Position numbers and translations under genes: made by a program. Under the pieces are notes generated by a model. The model did no database searches. It was not told where the DNA came from and saw only the letters and a list, made by a program, of their open reading frames with translations. From Aphodosoma sp045631465 (lineage in GTDB: Bacteria; Bacteroidota; Bacteroidia; Bacteroidales; Paludibacteraceae): a stretch of DNA of 64,000 bases. Where the stretch lies: contig JAZQUV010000019.1 in the NCBI GenBank assembly GCA_045631465.1, positions 1 through 64,000 of the forward strand. The letters run 5' to 3'. Of this stretch, positions 44,169 to 51,797 are shown one piece after another. The number at the start of each line of letters is the position of its first letter. Positions within the stretch are counted from its first letter, which is position 1.

Positions 44169-44452
44169 CAAAAAAAGATACTCCCTCACAATTCTCTCAA
44201 TAACTACTTCACCCTCATCTTTCCCTCTTATACCAAAAGTACGATATATCGCCGATTTTCGCTGATAATAGTAGTTAGGCGTAATATTCAGCACCTACAT
44301 ACAAATCGAGTCAATCGAACATTCATAAACAACCATATTTTTCTATTAAAATCACTGTTTTCGTGCTATAAATCATGCCTTTTTTGAGCACTAAAACCAC
44401 TTAACTTGCTATGAATCAACAGACGTATCTCAAAAAATACAACCTCAAATTT

Positions 44453-44480
44453 GCGTATTGCGCCTTGCGCCTTGCAGTTT
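44453..44480. repeat. Heptamer array (GCGCCTT)
   Basis: Four 7-mers: GCGTATT, GCGCCTT, GCGCCTT, GCAGTTT. Confidence 0.75.
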
Positions 44481-44554
44481 GCTATCTGCAAATTACAATA
44501 AAAGCACAATAAATCAACCAATTAACAAAAGTTAACGCAAAGCGCAAACTGCAA
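44472..44554. repeat. 11-bp inverted repeat
   Basis: TTGCAGTTTGC at 44472-44482 and GCAAACTGCAA at 44544-44554, 61 bp apart. Confidence 0.65.
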
Positions 44555-44606
44555 AAATTAGTAAATTAGTGAAATTTGTGGGCAATTAAATAGTATCAAT
44601 TCCGCA

Positions 44607-44635
44607 CAAAAAAAATACACACTCTCAGTGTGTAT
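44607..44635 (-). terminator. Terminator-like hairpin, copy 1
   Basis: On the minus strand: ATACACACT, GAG, AGTGTGTAT followed by a T-run. A near-identical copy lies 93 bp to the right. Confidence 0.65.
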
Positions 44636-44703
44636 TCAATCCATAAAATTCCTAAATTTAAATATACTATACAGCAACCTGCAAGCAACCCTATCCCTAC
44701 CCT

Positions 44704-44728
44704 AAAAATACACACTCTCAGTGTGTAC
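44704..44728 (-). terminator. Terminator-like hairpin, copy 2
   Basis: The same hairpin (GTACACACT, GAG, AGTGTGTAT) followed by TTTTT on the minus strand; a direct duplicate of the element at 44607-44635. Confidence 0.6.
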
Positions 44729-44843
44729 TCATTTAAGTCGACTGAGGTGTCTCCCAACTTGGCACTAACTTATGCAATACACAAAAAAGAAGTGCATCTA
44801 AATGACTCAGAAACACTCCTCTTTTATTTTAAATAAAAAATGA

Positions 44844-44969
44844 TTAATATGCACGAGCAAACAATACGTAGCATGCAGATGGGCGTCCTGTCACCATACA
44901 TACGCATGAAGTAGCATCGCCATCCAATGGAACACAACAGATTATTGCTTTTCTTTCTTGTTTGATGTC
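44844..44969 (-). other. Open 41-codon Cys-rich frame without a start codon
   Basis: Minus-strand frame between two stops with five Cys (ICCVPLDGDATSCVCMV, then PSACYVLFARAY). No ATG before its 25th codon. The plus strand also reads a 21-residue frame starting MHEQTIRSMQMG at 44849-44914. It may be a non-coding RNA or decayed gene; not called as a gene. Confidence 0.3.
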
Positions 44970-45028
44970 TTAATTGTTAATTCTTAATAAAAAAACAACA
45001 ACCCTCAAGCAACAAAACCACCACAAAA

Positions 45029-45060
45029 AAAATCGGCAAAGCCAAAGCTCCACCGATTTT
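45029..45060 (-). terminator. Intrinsic terminator of the 105-aa gene
   Basis: On the minus strand AAAATCGG pairs with CCGATTTT, followed by a T-run; it is 24 bp after the stop codon. Confidence 0.8.
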
Positions 45061-45083
45061 AACATTATAACTTCATTCACATA

Positions 45084-45401
45084 TTAAACAATCCTTTCAA
45101 ACACCAATTGACTAGATGTAGACTCTTCTGGTATATACTTATATCCTTTATGCAAAACATCAAATATTAGTTCATCACACATCTCTTGACGCAAATTATA
45201 ATTACACTCCTCTGGTGTTACCATTTCACGAGTAAAATAAACTTTTTTCTCTTTTTTTTCATCTAAAAATGTCATTAATTTTGGTCTAAATTCTTTCAAA
45301 AAAATCAATTCTATCCTTGCTATTTCATCAAGTTCTAGTCTTTGATTACGAAGTTCATCCATTTTCGCTTGCATGGATTGCATAAAATCTTTATCTTCCA
45401 T
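45084..45401 (-). CDS. Small cytoplasmic protein, function unknown
   Basis: 105 aa, starting MEDKDFMQSM. No signal peptide or membrane segment. The first 60 residues are strongly helical and charged (AKMDELRNQRLELDEIARIELIFLKEFRPKL), probably a coiled coil. The C-terminal part is mixed, with two Cys (EECNYNL, QEMCDELIFD) and ends SSQLVFERIV. I recognise no family. AT-rich, like the island beside it. It is followed by a good terminator; no clear -7 box was found upstream. Could be an accessory gene acquired with the flanking repeats. Confidence 0.65.
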   Translation of the reverse strand: MEDKDFMQSMQAKMDELRNQRLELDEIARIELIFLKEFRPKLMTFLDEKKEKKVYFTREMVTPEECNYNLRQEMCDELIFDVLHKGYKYIPEESTSSQLVFERIV

Positions 45402-45512
45402 TATTCTTAATTTTAATACATTTTACTATTCTATCATAAATTTGTATAAACTTACTTTATAAAATCAAATAAGTCATAGGTAAATCATTTTTTATTAGTA
45501 AGATTAAACTAT

Positions 45513-47138
45513 TTATTCAATAAAATTATATCCAACAATCTTATCTGCAAATTGACTCCATTTTGTTTTATATGCATCTACAGATACAGTAGGAACATAA
45601 ATGATACCTATGCTAGTAAAAACATCATATGATCCTAAAATAGGGGGAATAGGATTTTTTGAATAAACTGAATAAAGAGAACTACAGCGTTTAAAAGCAT
45701 AATTTCCAATCGAAGTTACACTATTTCCAATTGTAACAGAAGAGAGATATTTGCAATCTTCAAATACTCCATCTTCAATTTTGGTTACACTATTTGGAAT
45801 TGTAATAAATGTTAGAGATGAGCACGATTTAAATGCATAATTCCCAATCGAAGTTACACTATTTCCTATTATAGCCGATGTAAGTCTAGAACAACCAGAA
45901 AATGCATAATTCCCAATCGAAATTACACTATTTCCTATTATAGCCGATATAAGTCTAAAACAATTCCAAAATGCATAATTCCCAATCGAAGTTACACTTT
46001 CTGGAATTGTGATTGTTGTAAGATTGTTGCAATCCCCAAAAGCATAATTTCCAATCGAAGTTACACTATTAGGTATTTCTATTGATCTAAGCCTGCAATT
46101 ATAAAATGCTCTATCTAAGATTGAATCCAATGTATTCGGTAAAGCAACCTCAAACAAATTTGTACAACCATCAAAACTTACAAAATTCACACCCGTAAAA
46201 TATTGCAATTCTTTAAACGAAAGAATATTTGTATTATTCTTCATTAAAATACTTCCTGTATATGCAGCCGCCTCACCATACGAAATCTCCCCATCTGCAT
46301 TTATATCAATATCCATCTGCAACAATGCAGATTTCACATTCAAATCCTCAAACTTAATTATATCAGAAGGGTCATTTTCTCCTACGCCGCCGCTATTAGC
46401 TCTCGGTACAATCAAAACACTACCATCTGTCAATGTGAAATATACATTATTTTCATCGTATGTAACACTCGTAAACATACTATCACCCTTATCTCCTTTT
46501 TCTCCAGCATCACCTTTGTCTCCCTTATCACCCTTATCACCTTTCTCTCCATCTTCACCTACAGCCTTACCCAATTCAGTCCAAGTTGTACCATTGTCAT
46601 ACGACACATACCAGTAGCCATTTTCTATTTTAAGTTGAGGAGTAACCCCATCATTGCCTGCAGTTCCACTTTCTCCATCACTACCTTCTCCATTTTCTCC
46701 ATCATTACCATTTTTACCCGATACTGGCAACTTATTACCCTCATCATCAAGCAACCATTCACCATTCAATGTCCAATAATATACACCATCAGTGTATTTT
46801 GCCACTCCAATTATAGGCGTACTACCACTACCATTCTGACCATCTTTTCCATCTTCACCATTATAGATTGTTATCGGCTCATGTTTACCAAACATAATAG
46901 TATAACCAATCACCTCTCCACCTTTCTCAATTGGCACAATACCAGTAATAAAATCATTCTCTTGAATCACTGACACAATCGTTTGCAAAGCTGAGATGTT
47001 GGTATTCATCTCTTTACACAGCTCTTCCAATTTAGTAACACGAGAATCTAAATCCTCAATAGAATCCCAAATTTTGTCATGACAAGCAGAGAATAGCACT
47101 ACCACCACCGACAAAACAAATAATTGAATTTTTTTCAT
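45513..47138 (-). CDS. Surface lipoprotein: coiled coil, collagen-like repeats, BspA-type LRRs
   Basis: 541 aa. Lipobox LFSAC gives Cys19. In order: a short coiled coil (about 24-60) and DUF4988-like beta region (IGYTIMFGKHEPITIYNGEDG); Gly-rich linker; a perfect Gly-Xaa-Yaa collagen-like run at 194-219 (EKGDKGD units); an EF-hand-like DINADGEISYGE at about 278-289; then six or so BspA/LRR_5 repeats from about 330 to 515 with period 23 (SIGNYAF recurring). BspA repeats mediate host or matrix binding in other Bacteroidota; here adhesion is an inference. Preceded by a 250-nt leader that contains a terminator, so expression is probably controlled by attenuation or is low. Confidence 0.87.
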   Translation of the reverse strand: MKKIQLFVLSVVVVLFSACHDKIWDSIEDLDSRVTKLEELCKEMNTNISALQTIVSVIQENDFITGIVPIEKGGEVIGYTIMFGKHEPITIYNGEDGKDGQNGSGSTPIIGVAKYTDGVYYWTLNGEWLLDDEGNKLPVSGKNGNDGENGEGSDGESGTAGNDGVTPQLKIENGYWYVSYDNGTTWTELGKAVGEDGEKGDKGDKGDKGDAGEKGDKGDSMFTSVTYDENNVYFTLTDGSVLIVPRANSGGVGENDPSDIIKFEDLNVKSALLQMDIDINADGEISYGEAAAYTGSILMKNNTNILSFKELQYFTGVNFVSFDGCTNLFEVALPNTLDSILDRAFYNCRLRSIEIPNSVTSIGNYAFGDCNNLTTITIPESVTSIGNYAFWNCFRLISAIIGNSVISIGNYAFSGCSRLTSAIIGNSVTSIGNYAFKSCSSLTFITIPNSVTKIEDGVFEDCKYLSSVTIGNSVTSIGNYAFKRCSSLYSVYSKNPIPPILGSYDVFTSIGIIYVPTVSVDAYKTKWSQFADKIVGYNFIE

Positions 47139-47170
47139 AACAATAATATTTTAAGTTAATAATTAAACAC

Positions 47171-47199
47171 AAAAAAAAGCGAGAACTTAACTTTCTCGC
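47171..47199 (-). terminator. Strong terminator inside the BspA leader
   Basis: Minus strand GCGAGAA, 7-nt loop, TTCTCGC, then eight T. It lies 33 bp upstream of the BspA-like start codon, downstream of the folded RNA. Confidence 0.88.
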
Positions 47200-47381
47200 T
47201 AATTGTAGGTATTTTGGCGTGACCTCGTAAGTACGATAAGTTAAGCCCACGCTGTATATACAACAATGGGCATTTTTTAACCTATCCTTTCACTTACTTC
47301 AAATTCGCCAAAATTTTACAATTAGAAAGAATAAAGCAAAAATGCTTTAACAAAACCACCTGAGAACGCTACTCAGTGTAA
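47171..47381 (-). ncRNA. Structured leader or small RNA, family not recognised
   Basis: From a promoter at 47388 to the terminator at 47171, about 210 nt with no open frame. Hairpin 1: CTGAG/CTCAG. Hairpin 2: TAAAGCA/TGCTTTA. Then a long rod: CTAATTGTA (47325-47317) with TACAATTAG (47207-47199); TTTTGGCG (47313-47306) with CGCCAAAA (47219-47212); GTAAGT with ACTTAC; GATAgGTTAA with TTAACtTATC; and an apical GCCCA/TGGGC. The 3' strand of the first rod helix shares a base with the terminator stem. It could be an independent small RNA or a cis-acting riboregulator of the BspA gene. Confidence 0.7.
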
Positions 47382-47387
47382 TATATT

Positions 47388-47396
47388 GCAAAGGTA
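47388..47396 (-). promoter_or_regulatory. Promoter of the structured RNA / BspA gene
   Basis: Minus strand TACCTTTGC, about 250 bp before the BspA start codon. Confidence 0.7.
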
Positions 47397-47399
47397 AAA

Positions 47400-47676
47400 A
47401 TTATTTTTCAAACACACAAGCATTTCAATCAAAAAAATCACCCCTTCCCCCAACCACAACCTCAAAACCTCAACACTAATCACCAATTCCAAAAACTTAA
47501 TCATTAAATACTAATTGCTAATGCATAATAAAAAAAACAGCAAAGCTCAAGCAACAAACCACCAAAAAAATCCACAACCACACCCATCCCTAATTACTCC
47601 AATCCACCCAATCTGTCCAATCTGTCCAATTAAACCACCCCCCAAAATCCCCCCCTCACAACAAAAAATACAAAAA
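47400..47676. other. Low-complexity spacer between the BspA promoter and the ribosomal cluster
   Basis: Strongly C/A-biased plus strand. A CTCAAGCAAC-plus-CCACC stretch at 47547-47575 resembles 45003-45031, and a CCAATCTGT repeat lies at about 47605-47625. No gene seen. Confidence 0.5.
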
Positions 47677-47717
47677 AAAAATTGCCCACCCCAAAAAACA
47701 GAGTGAGCAATTTTCAT
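47677..47717 (-). terminator. Terminator of the ribosomal protein cluster
   Basis: Minus strand AAAATTGCtCAC, a loop, GTGgGCAATT and about ten T, just beyond rplQ. Confidence 0.85.
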
Positions 47718-47742
47718 ATTATAACTTAACGTCAGAGTCAAA

Positions 47743-48195
47743 TTATTCAGCAGCTGGAGCTTCAGTTTCAGCAGCAGCTTTTTTGCTACGACGAGTACGA
47801 CCCGCTTTTTTAGCTGCTTTTTCTTTAAGCATGTTTTCATTGTAGTCAACAAGCTCAATGATACACATTTCAGCAGCATCACCTTGACGGAAACCTGTGC
47901 GAAGAATACGAGTGTAACCACCTGGACGGTTAGCAATTTTTTGAGCGATTTCACGGAACAATTCTGTAACCGCTTCTTTGCTTTGCAACTCTTTGAACAC
48001 TACACGACGAGAGTGAGTAGTATCCATTTTAGCTTTAGTCAAAAGAGGCTCAACATAACGTTTGAGAGCTTTTGCTTTAGCAGTAGTCGTAGAAATGCGT
48101 TTGTGCATGATGAGCGAAGTTGCCATGTTTGACAACATTGCATCACGGTGCGATGCAGTACGACCCAAATGATTGAATTTTTTATTATGTCTCAT
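47743..48195 (-). CDS. rplQ: 50S ribosomal protein L17
   Basis: 150 aa. Conserved start MRHNKKFNHLGRTASHRDAM, then TTTAKAKALKRYVEPLLTKAK and GGYTRILRTGFRQGDAAEM, typical L17 that sits near the peptide exit tunnel. The last 35 or so residues are a Lys/Ala then Glu/Ala/Pro tail (KKAAAETEAPAAE), longer than the roughly 120-aa core family. Last gene of the alpha operon, 5 bp after rpoA. Confidence 0.97.
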   Translation of the reverse strand: MRHNKKFNHLGRTASHRDAMLSNMATSLIMHKRISTTTAKAKALKRYVEPLLTKAKMDTTHSRRVVFKELQSKEAVTELFREIAQKIANRPGGYTRILRTGFRQGDAAEMCIIELVDYNENMLKEKAAKKAGRTRRSKKAAAETEAPAAE

Positions 48196-48200
48196 CTTGA

Positions 48201-49193
48201 TTATTCTTTATCTAATTTATATTTTGTCAAATCCATTCCGAAAGAAAGATTCAATGTCAACAATTTTGCATCCAACTCAGTAAGAGATTTCTTACCAAAA
48301 TTACGGAACTTCAAGAGTTCAGCACGTTGAATACGACACAAATCGCCAAGAGTTTCAATATCTGCAGCCTTCAAGCAATTGAGAGCACGAACAGACAAAT
48401 CGAGATCCGACAATTTTGTTTTAAACAATTGACGCATATGAAGTACTTCTTCGTTAAATTCATCATCACCTTTACCATCGTTAACTTCAAGAGCAATACG
48501 CTCATCGCTAAACAACATAAAGTGGTGAATGAGAATACGAGCAGCCTCTTTCAAAGCTTCTTTTGGATGGATAGAACCATCAGTTGTAATCTCTAAAACT
48601 AAGTTCTCGTAGTCGGTCTTTTGTTCCACACGATAAGGTTGTGGATCATATTTCACGTTACGAATAGGAGTAAAGATAGCATCGATCGGAATAATACCAA
48701 TCTCAGGAGTAATCATCTTATTCTCATCAGCAGGGAGATAACCACGACCTTTGATAATAGTCAACTCCATATTGAAAGAAGCAGATGGGTCCATACGACA
48801 GATAACCAATTCTGGATTCAAAACTTCGAAGTTTGTCATCACATCATTGAAGTCGCCAGCACGCAACTCTTCTCTACCGCTAACGTTGATAGTAAACACT
48901 TCGCCCTCAGCTTCCTCAACAAGGCGTTTCAAACGCACTTGTTTGAGGTTGAGGATGATATTTGTCACATCGTCGATAACTCCAGGGATAGTAGCGAACT
49001 CGTGTTCTACACCATCAATTTTAATACATGAAATAGCGAAACCTTCGAGTGAAGAAAGAAGAATACGGCGCAAAGCATTACCTATTGTAATACCAAAACC
49101 TGGCTCCAACGGACGAAATTCAAATTTACCATAAAAATCGTTCGCTTCCAACATGATTACCTTATCTGGTTTTTGAAATGCTAATATTGCCAT
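48201..49193 (-). CDS. rpoA: DNA-directed RNA polymerase subunit alpha
   Basis: 330 aa. N-terminal dimerisation/assembly domain (about 1-235; FEFRPLEPGFGITIGNALRRILLSSLEG) and C-terminal domain (about 250-330) with the helix-hairpin-helix segment LKFRNFGKKSLTELDAKL, which contacts DNA and activators. Full length. In the alpha operon between rpsD and rplQ, the usual order. Confidence 0.98.
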   Translation of the reverse strand: MAILAFQKPDKVIMLEANDFYGKFEFRPLEPGFGITIGNALRRILLSSLEGFAISCIKIDGVEHEFATIPGVIDDVTNIILNLKQVRLKRLVEEAEGEVFTINVSGREELRAGDFNDVMTNFEVLNPELVICRMDPSASFNMELTIIKGRGYLPADENKMITPEIGIIPIDAIFTPIRNVKYDPQPYRVEQKTDYENLVLEITTDGSIHPKEALKEAARILIHHFMLFSDERIALEVNDGKGDDEFNEEVLHMRQLFKTKLSDLDLSVRALNCLKAADIETLGDLCRIQRAELLKFRNFGKKSLTELDAKLLTLNLSFGMDLTKYKLDKE

Positions 49194-49203
49194 AATTCAT
49201 TTA

Positions 49204-49809
49204 TTATTTAGAGTACAACTCAACGATTAATTGTTCTTTGATATTTTCTGGAATATCAGCACGCTCTGGAGTGTGGAGATATGTACCAGCCATGTTAGCT
49301 TCGTTCCATTCCAACCAAGGATATTTGCTGTGGTTGAAACCGTTCAAACTTTCGTTAATAACCAACATTGATTTATCGCGTTCACGAACTGCAACAACTT
49401 GACCTTGTTTCAATGAGTAAGAAGGAATATTCACTACTTTACCATCTACAGTGATGTGTTTGTGAGAAACAAGTTGACGAGCAGCAGCACGAGTAGGTGC
49501 CATACCCAAACGATAAACTACGTTATCAAGACGAGCTTCAAGAAGTTGGAGAAGAATCTCACCAGTAATACCTTTTTTAGATTGAGCTTTTTTAAACAAG
49601 TTTGAGAATTGTTTTTCAAGCACACCATAAGTATATTTAGCTTTTTGTTTTTCTCTCAACTGAGTACCATACTCCGAAGTTTTACGTTTACGTGAGTTAC
49701 CGTGTTGTCCAGGAGCATAGTTTCTTCTTGATTGAGCTTTGTCAGGTCCAAAGATAGGCTCGCCAAATTTACGAGCAATTCTTGATTTAGGTCCAGTATA
49801 TCTTGCCAT
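49204..49809 (-). CDS. rpsD: 30S ribosomal protein S4
   Basis: 201 aa. MARYTGPKSRIARKFGEPIFG start and an S4 RNA-binding domain near 91-155 (RLDNVVYRLGMAPTRAAARQ, HITVDGKVVNIPSY). The N-terminal zinc-binding Cys of C+ S4 are absent, so this is the zinc-free type. S4 nucleates 30S assembly and in many bacteria represses the alpha operon; whether it does so here is not visible. Confidence 0.97.
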   Translation of the reverse strand: MARYTGPKSRIARKFGEPIFGPDKAQSRRNYAPGQHGNSRKRKTSEYGTQLREKQKAKYTYGVLEKQFSNLFKKAQSKKGITGEILLQLLEARLDNVVYRLGMAPTRAAARQLVSHKHITVDGKVVNIPSYSLKQGQVVAVRERDKSMLVINESLNGFNHSKYPWLEWNEANMAGTYLHTPERADIPENIKEQLIVELYSK

Positions 49810-49832
49810 TTTTTACTTAATTTTTTAAGGGT

Positions 49833-50222
49833 TTATACTCTACGACGTTTTGCAGGACGACAACCGTTGTGTGGAAGTGGAGTAACGTCAACGATTTCAG
49901 TTACTTCAATACCTGCACCGTGTACTGTACGAATAGCAGATTCACGACCGTTACCTGGTCCTTTAACATAAGCTTTTACTTTGCGCAAACCAAGATCGTA
50001 TGCTACTTTAGCGCAATCTTGTGCTGCCATTTGAGCTGCATATGGAGTGTTCTTTTTAGAACCACGGAAGCCCATTTTACCAGCTGATGACCAAGAGATA
50101 ACTTGTCCCTCGCCATTAGCGATAGTTACAATAATATTGTTAAATGAAGAGTGCACGTGCAATTGACCTACACCGTCAACTTTAACGACTCTTTTTTTGG
50201 TTGTTACTGTTTTCTTTGCCAT
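49833..50222 (-). CDS. rpsK: 30S ribosomal protein S11
   Basis: 129 aa. Platform protein that contacts the mRNA in the E-site region. Typical HVHSSFNNIIVTI, WSSAGKMGFRGSKKNTPYAAQ, and terminal PLPHNGCRPAKRRRV. Between rpsM and rpsD. Confidence 0.98.
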   Translation of the reverse strand: MAKKTVTTKKRVVKVDGVGQLHVHSSFNNIIVTIANGEGQVISWSSAGKMGFRGSKKNTPYAAQMAAQDCAKVAYDLGLRKVKAYVKGPGNGRESAIRTVHGAGIEVTEIVDVTPLPHNGCRPAKRRRV

Positions 50223-50249
50223 TTTAACATTGGTTTTTTAAGCAGTTAA

Positions 50250-50630
50250 TTACTTAGTTGCTTTTTTCTTGTTAGCAACAGTTTTCTTTTTACCTTTGCG
50301 AGTACGTGCGTTGTTTTTAGTACTTTGTCCACGAAGTGGAAGACCAATACGGTGACGTACACCACGGTAACAACCGATATCCATCAAACGTTTGATGTTC
50401 AATTGAACTTCTGAGCGGAGGTCACCCTCTACTTTGAAGTTAGCACCAATGATTTCACGAATTTTTGCAGCTTGATCATCTGTCCAATCTTGAACTTTAG
50501 TGTCGAAATCAACACCTGCTTCTGTCAAAATTTGACGAGCTCTACTGCGACCTATTCCGTAGATATAAGTCAATCCAACTTCCCCGCGTTTGTTTTGGGG
50601 TAAATCTACTCCGACGATTCTTATTGCCAT
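50250..50630 (-). CDS. rpsM: 30S ribosomal protein S13
   Basis: 126 aa. Head protein contacting 50S L5 and the P-site tRNA. IVGVDLPQNKRGEVGLTYIYGIG start, GCYRGVRHRIGLPLRGQSTKNNARTRKG, and a Lys-rich tail (KKKTVANKKKATK). Confidence 0.98.
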   Translation of the reverse strand: MAIRIVGVDLPQNKRGEVGLTYIYGIGRSRARQILTEAGVDFDTKVQDWTDDQAAKIREIIGANFKVEGDLRSEVQLNIKRLMDIGCYRGVRHRIGLPLRGQSTKNNARTRKGKKKTVANKKKATK

Positions 50631-50645
50631 AAACTAAAATTTAAA

Positions 50646-50762
50646 TTAACCCTGACGAAGTTTGAATTTAGGGTTTTTTTTGTTAATAACATACAAACGA
50701 CCTTTTCTGCGAACGATTTTGCAGTCATCAGTGCGTTTTTTAATTGAAGCTCTTACTTTCAT
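50646..50762 (-). CDS. rpmJ: 50S ribosomal protein L36
   Basis: 38 aa, MKVRASIKKRTDDCKIVRR through FKLRQG. Too short for most ORF screens, but in frame and in the expected place between infA and rpsM. Of the usual zinc ligands (three Cys, one His) only one Cys remains, so it is the zinc-independent form. Confidence 0.95.
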   Translation of the reverse strand: MKVRASIKKRTDDCKIVRRKGRLYVINKKNPKFKLRQG

Positions 50763-50788
50763 AGTAAAGAAAAATTTTATTTAGTGTT

Positions 50789-51007
50789 TTATTTATATCT
50801 AAACGATATACGACCTTTTGTTAAGTCATAAGGAGACATTTCTACTTTCACCTTATCCCCAGGCAAAATACGAATATAATGCATACGCATCTTACCAGAG
50901 ATACTAGCAGTAATTTCATGTCCATTTTCGAGTTCTACACGGAACATTGCGTTAGACAACGCTTCCACAACTACTCCGTCTTGTTCAATAACGCCTTGTT
51001 TAGCCAT
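50789..51007 (-). CDS. infA: Translation initiation factor IF-1
   Basis: 72 aa OB-fold protein: MAKQGVIEQDGVVVEALSNA, then FRVELENGHEITASISGKMR and LPGDKVKVEMSPYDLTKGRI. Binds the 30S A site during initiation. Located 6 bp after map, as in the usual spc/alpha junction. Confidence 0.98.
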   Translation of the reverse strand: MAKQGVIEQDGVVVEALSNAMFRVELENGHEITASISGKMRMHYIRILPGDKVKVEMSPYDLTKGRISFRYK

Positions 51008-51013
51008 AATTGA

Positions 51014-51793
51014 TTATTGTTGATTTAATACAGATTCGATAATACTAAAATCAGAAAGTATATCCGCTTTCCCCTTGGCCACAGCCACCGCATTTTCAAA
51101 ATGAGCAGAAGGCTTACCATCACGAGTGCGAGTAGTCCATCCATCCCTCTCAACATAAATATCGCGCTTACCAAGATTTATCATCGGCTCAATACATAGA
51201 GTCATACCTGTCTTCAACATAGTACCAGACCCCCTTCTTCCATAGTTCGGAACCTCAGGCGCTTCATGCATCTTACGTCCCACACCATGACCAACAAACT
51301 CACGAACAACCGAAAAACCATTAGCCTCACAATGATTTTGAATCGCAAAACCAAGATCACCCAAACGTTTTCCCTCCACAGCAAACTCTATACCTTTGAA
51401 TAAAGACTCTTTCGTTGTTTGAAGAAGAAGTTTTACCTCTTCCGAAACCTCGCCAACCGCAAATGTGTATGCCGAGTCACCAACAAAACCATTCAACAAA
51501 GTGCCACAATCAACCGAAATAATATCACCATCTTTCAAAATCACCTTATCAGATGGTATACCATGAACAACTTGATCATTGACCGAAGTACAAAGCGACG
51601 CTGGGAATCCGCAATAACCCTTGAATGCAGGAACCGCACCATAATCACGGATAAATTCTTCAGCAAGTTTATCTAACTGAGCCGTCGTAACACCCGGCTG
51701 AATCACTTTCGCCAATTCAGCCAGAGTCTTACATACCAGCAGATTGCTCTCTCTGAGCAATTCTATTTCTTCTTCTGTCTTAAGAAATATCAT
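51014..51793 (-). CDS. map: Methionine aminopeptidase, type I
   Basis: 259 aa. Removes N-terminal Met from new proteins. Metal ligands visible in order: Asp in ISVDCGTLLNGF, Asp in GDSAYTF, His in EFVGHGVGRKMHE, Glu in LCIEPMINLG and Glu in SAHFENAVAV. No N-terminal zinc finger, so bacterial type Ia. Lies 4 bp after secY. Confidence 0.97.
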   Translation of the reverse strand: MIFLKTEEEIELLRESNLLVCKTLAELAKVIQPGVTTAQLDKLAEEFIRDYGAVPAFKGYCGFPASLCTSVNDQVVHGIPSDKVILKDGDIISVDCGTLLNGFVGDSAYTFAVGEVSEEVKLLLQTTKESLFKGIEFAVEGKRLGDLGFAIQNHCEANGFSVVREFVGHGVGRKMHEAPEVPNYGRRGSGTMLKTGMTLCIEPMINLGKRDIYVERDGWTTRTRDGKPSAHFENAVAVAKGKADILSDFSIIESVLNQQ

Positions 51794-51797
51794 CCTA

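Larger units (their letters stand above)
44024..45028. other. Repeat-rich island of about 1 kb without a recognised gene
   Basis: It contains a perfect palindrome, copy 2 of the two-hairpin repeat, a heptamer array, an 11-bp inverted repeat, a duplicated hairpin and a segment (44737-44970) open on both strands in short frames. These are listed separately. No gene above 70 codons is convincing here. Confidence 0.7.

Noticed and set aside
44630..44836. 68-codon plus-strand frame in the repeat island
   Set aside because: It runs through one hairpin copy and AT-rich DNA; no start signals or family resemblance.
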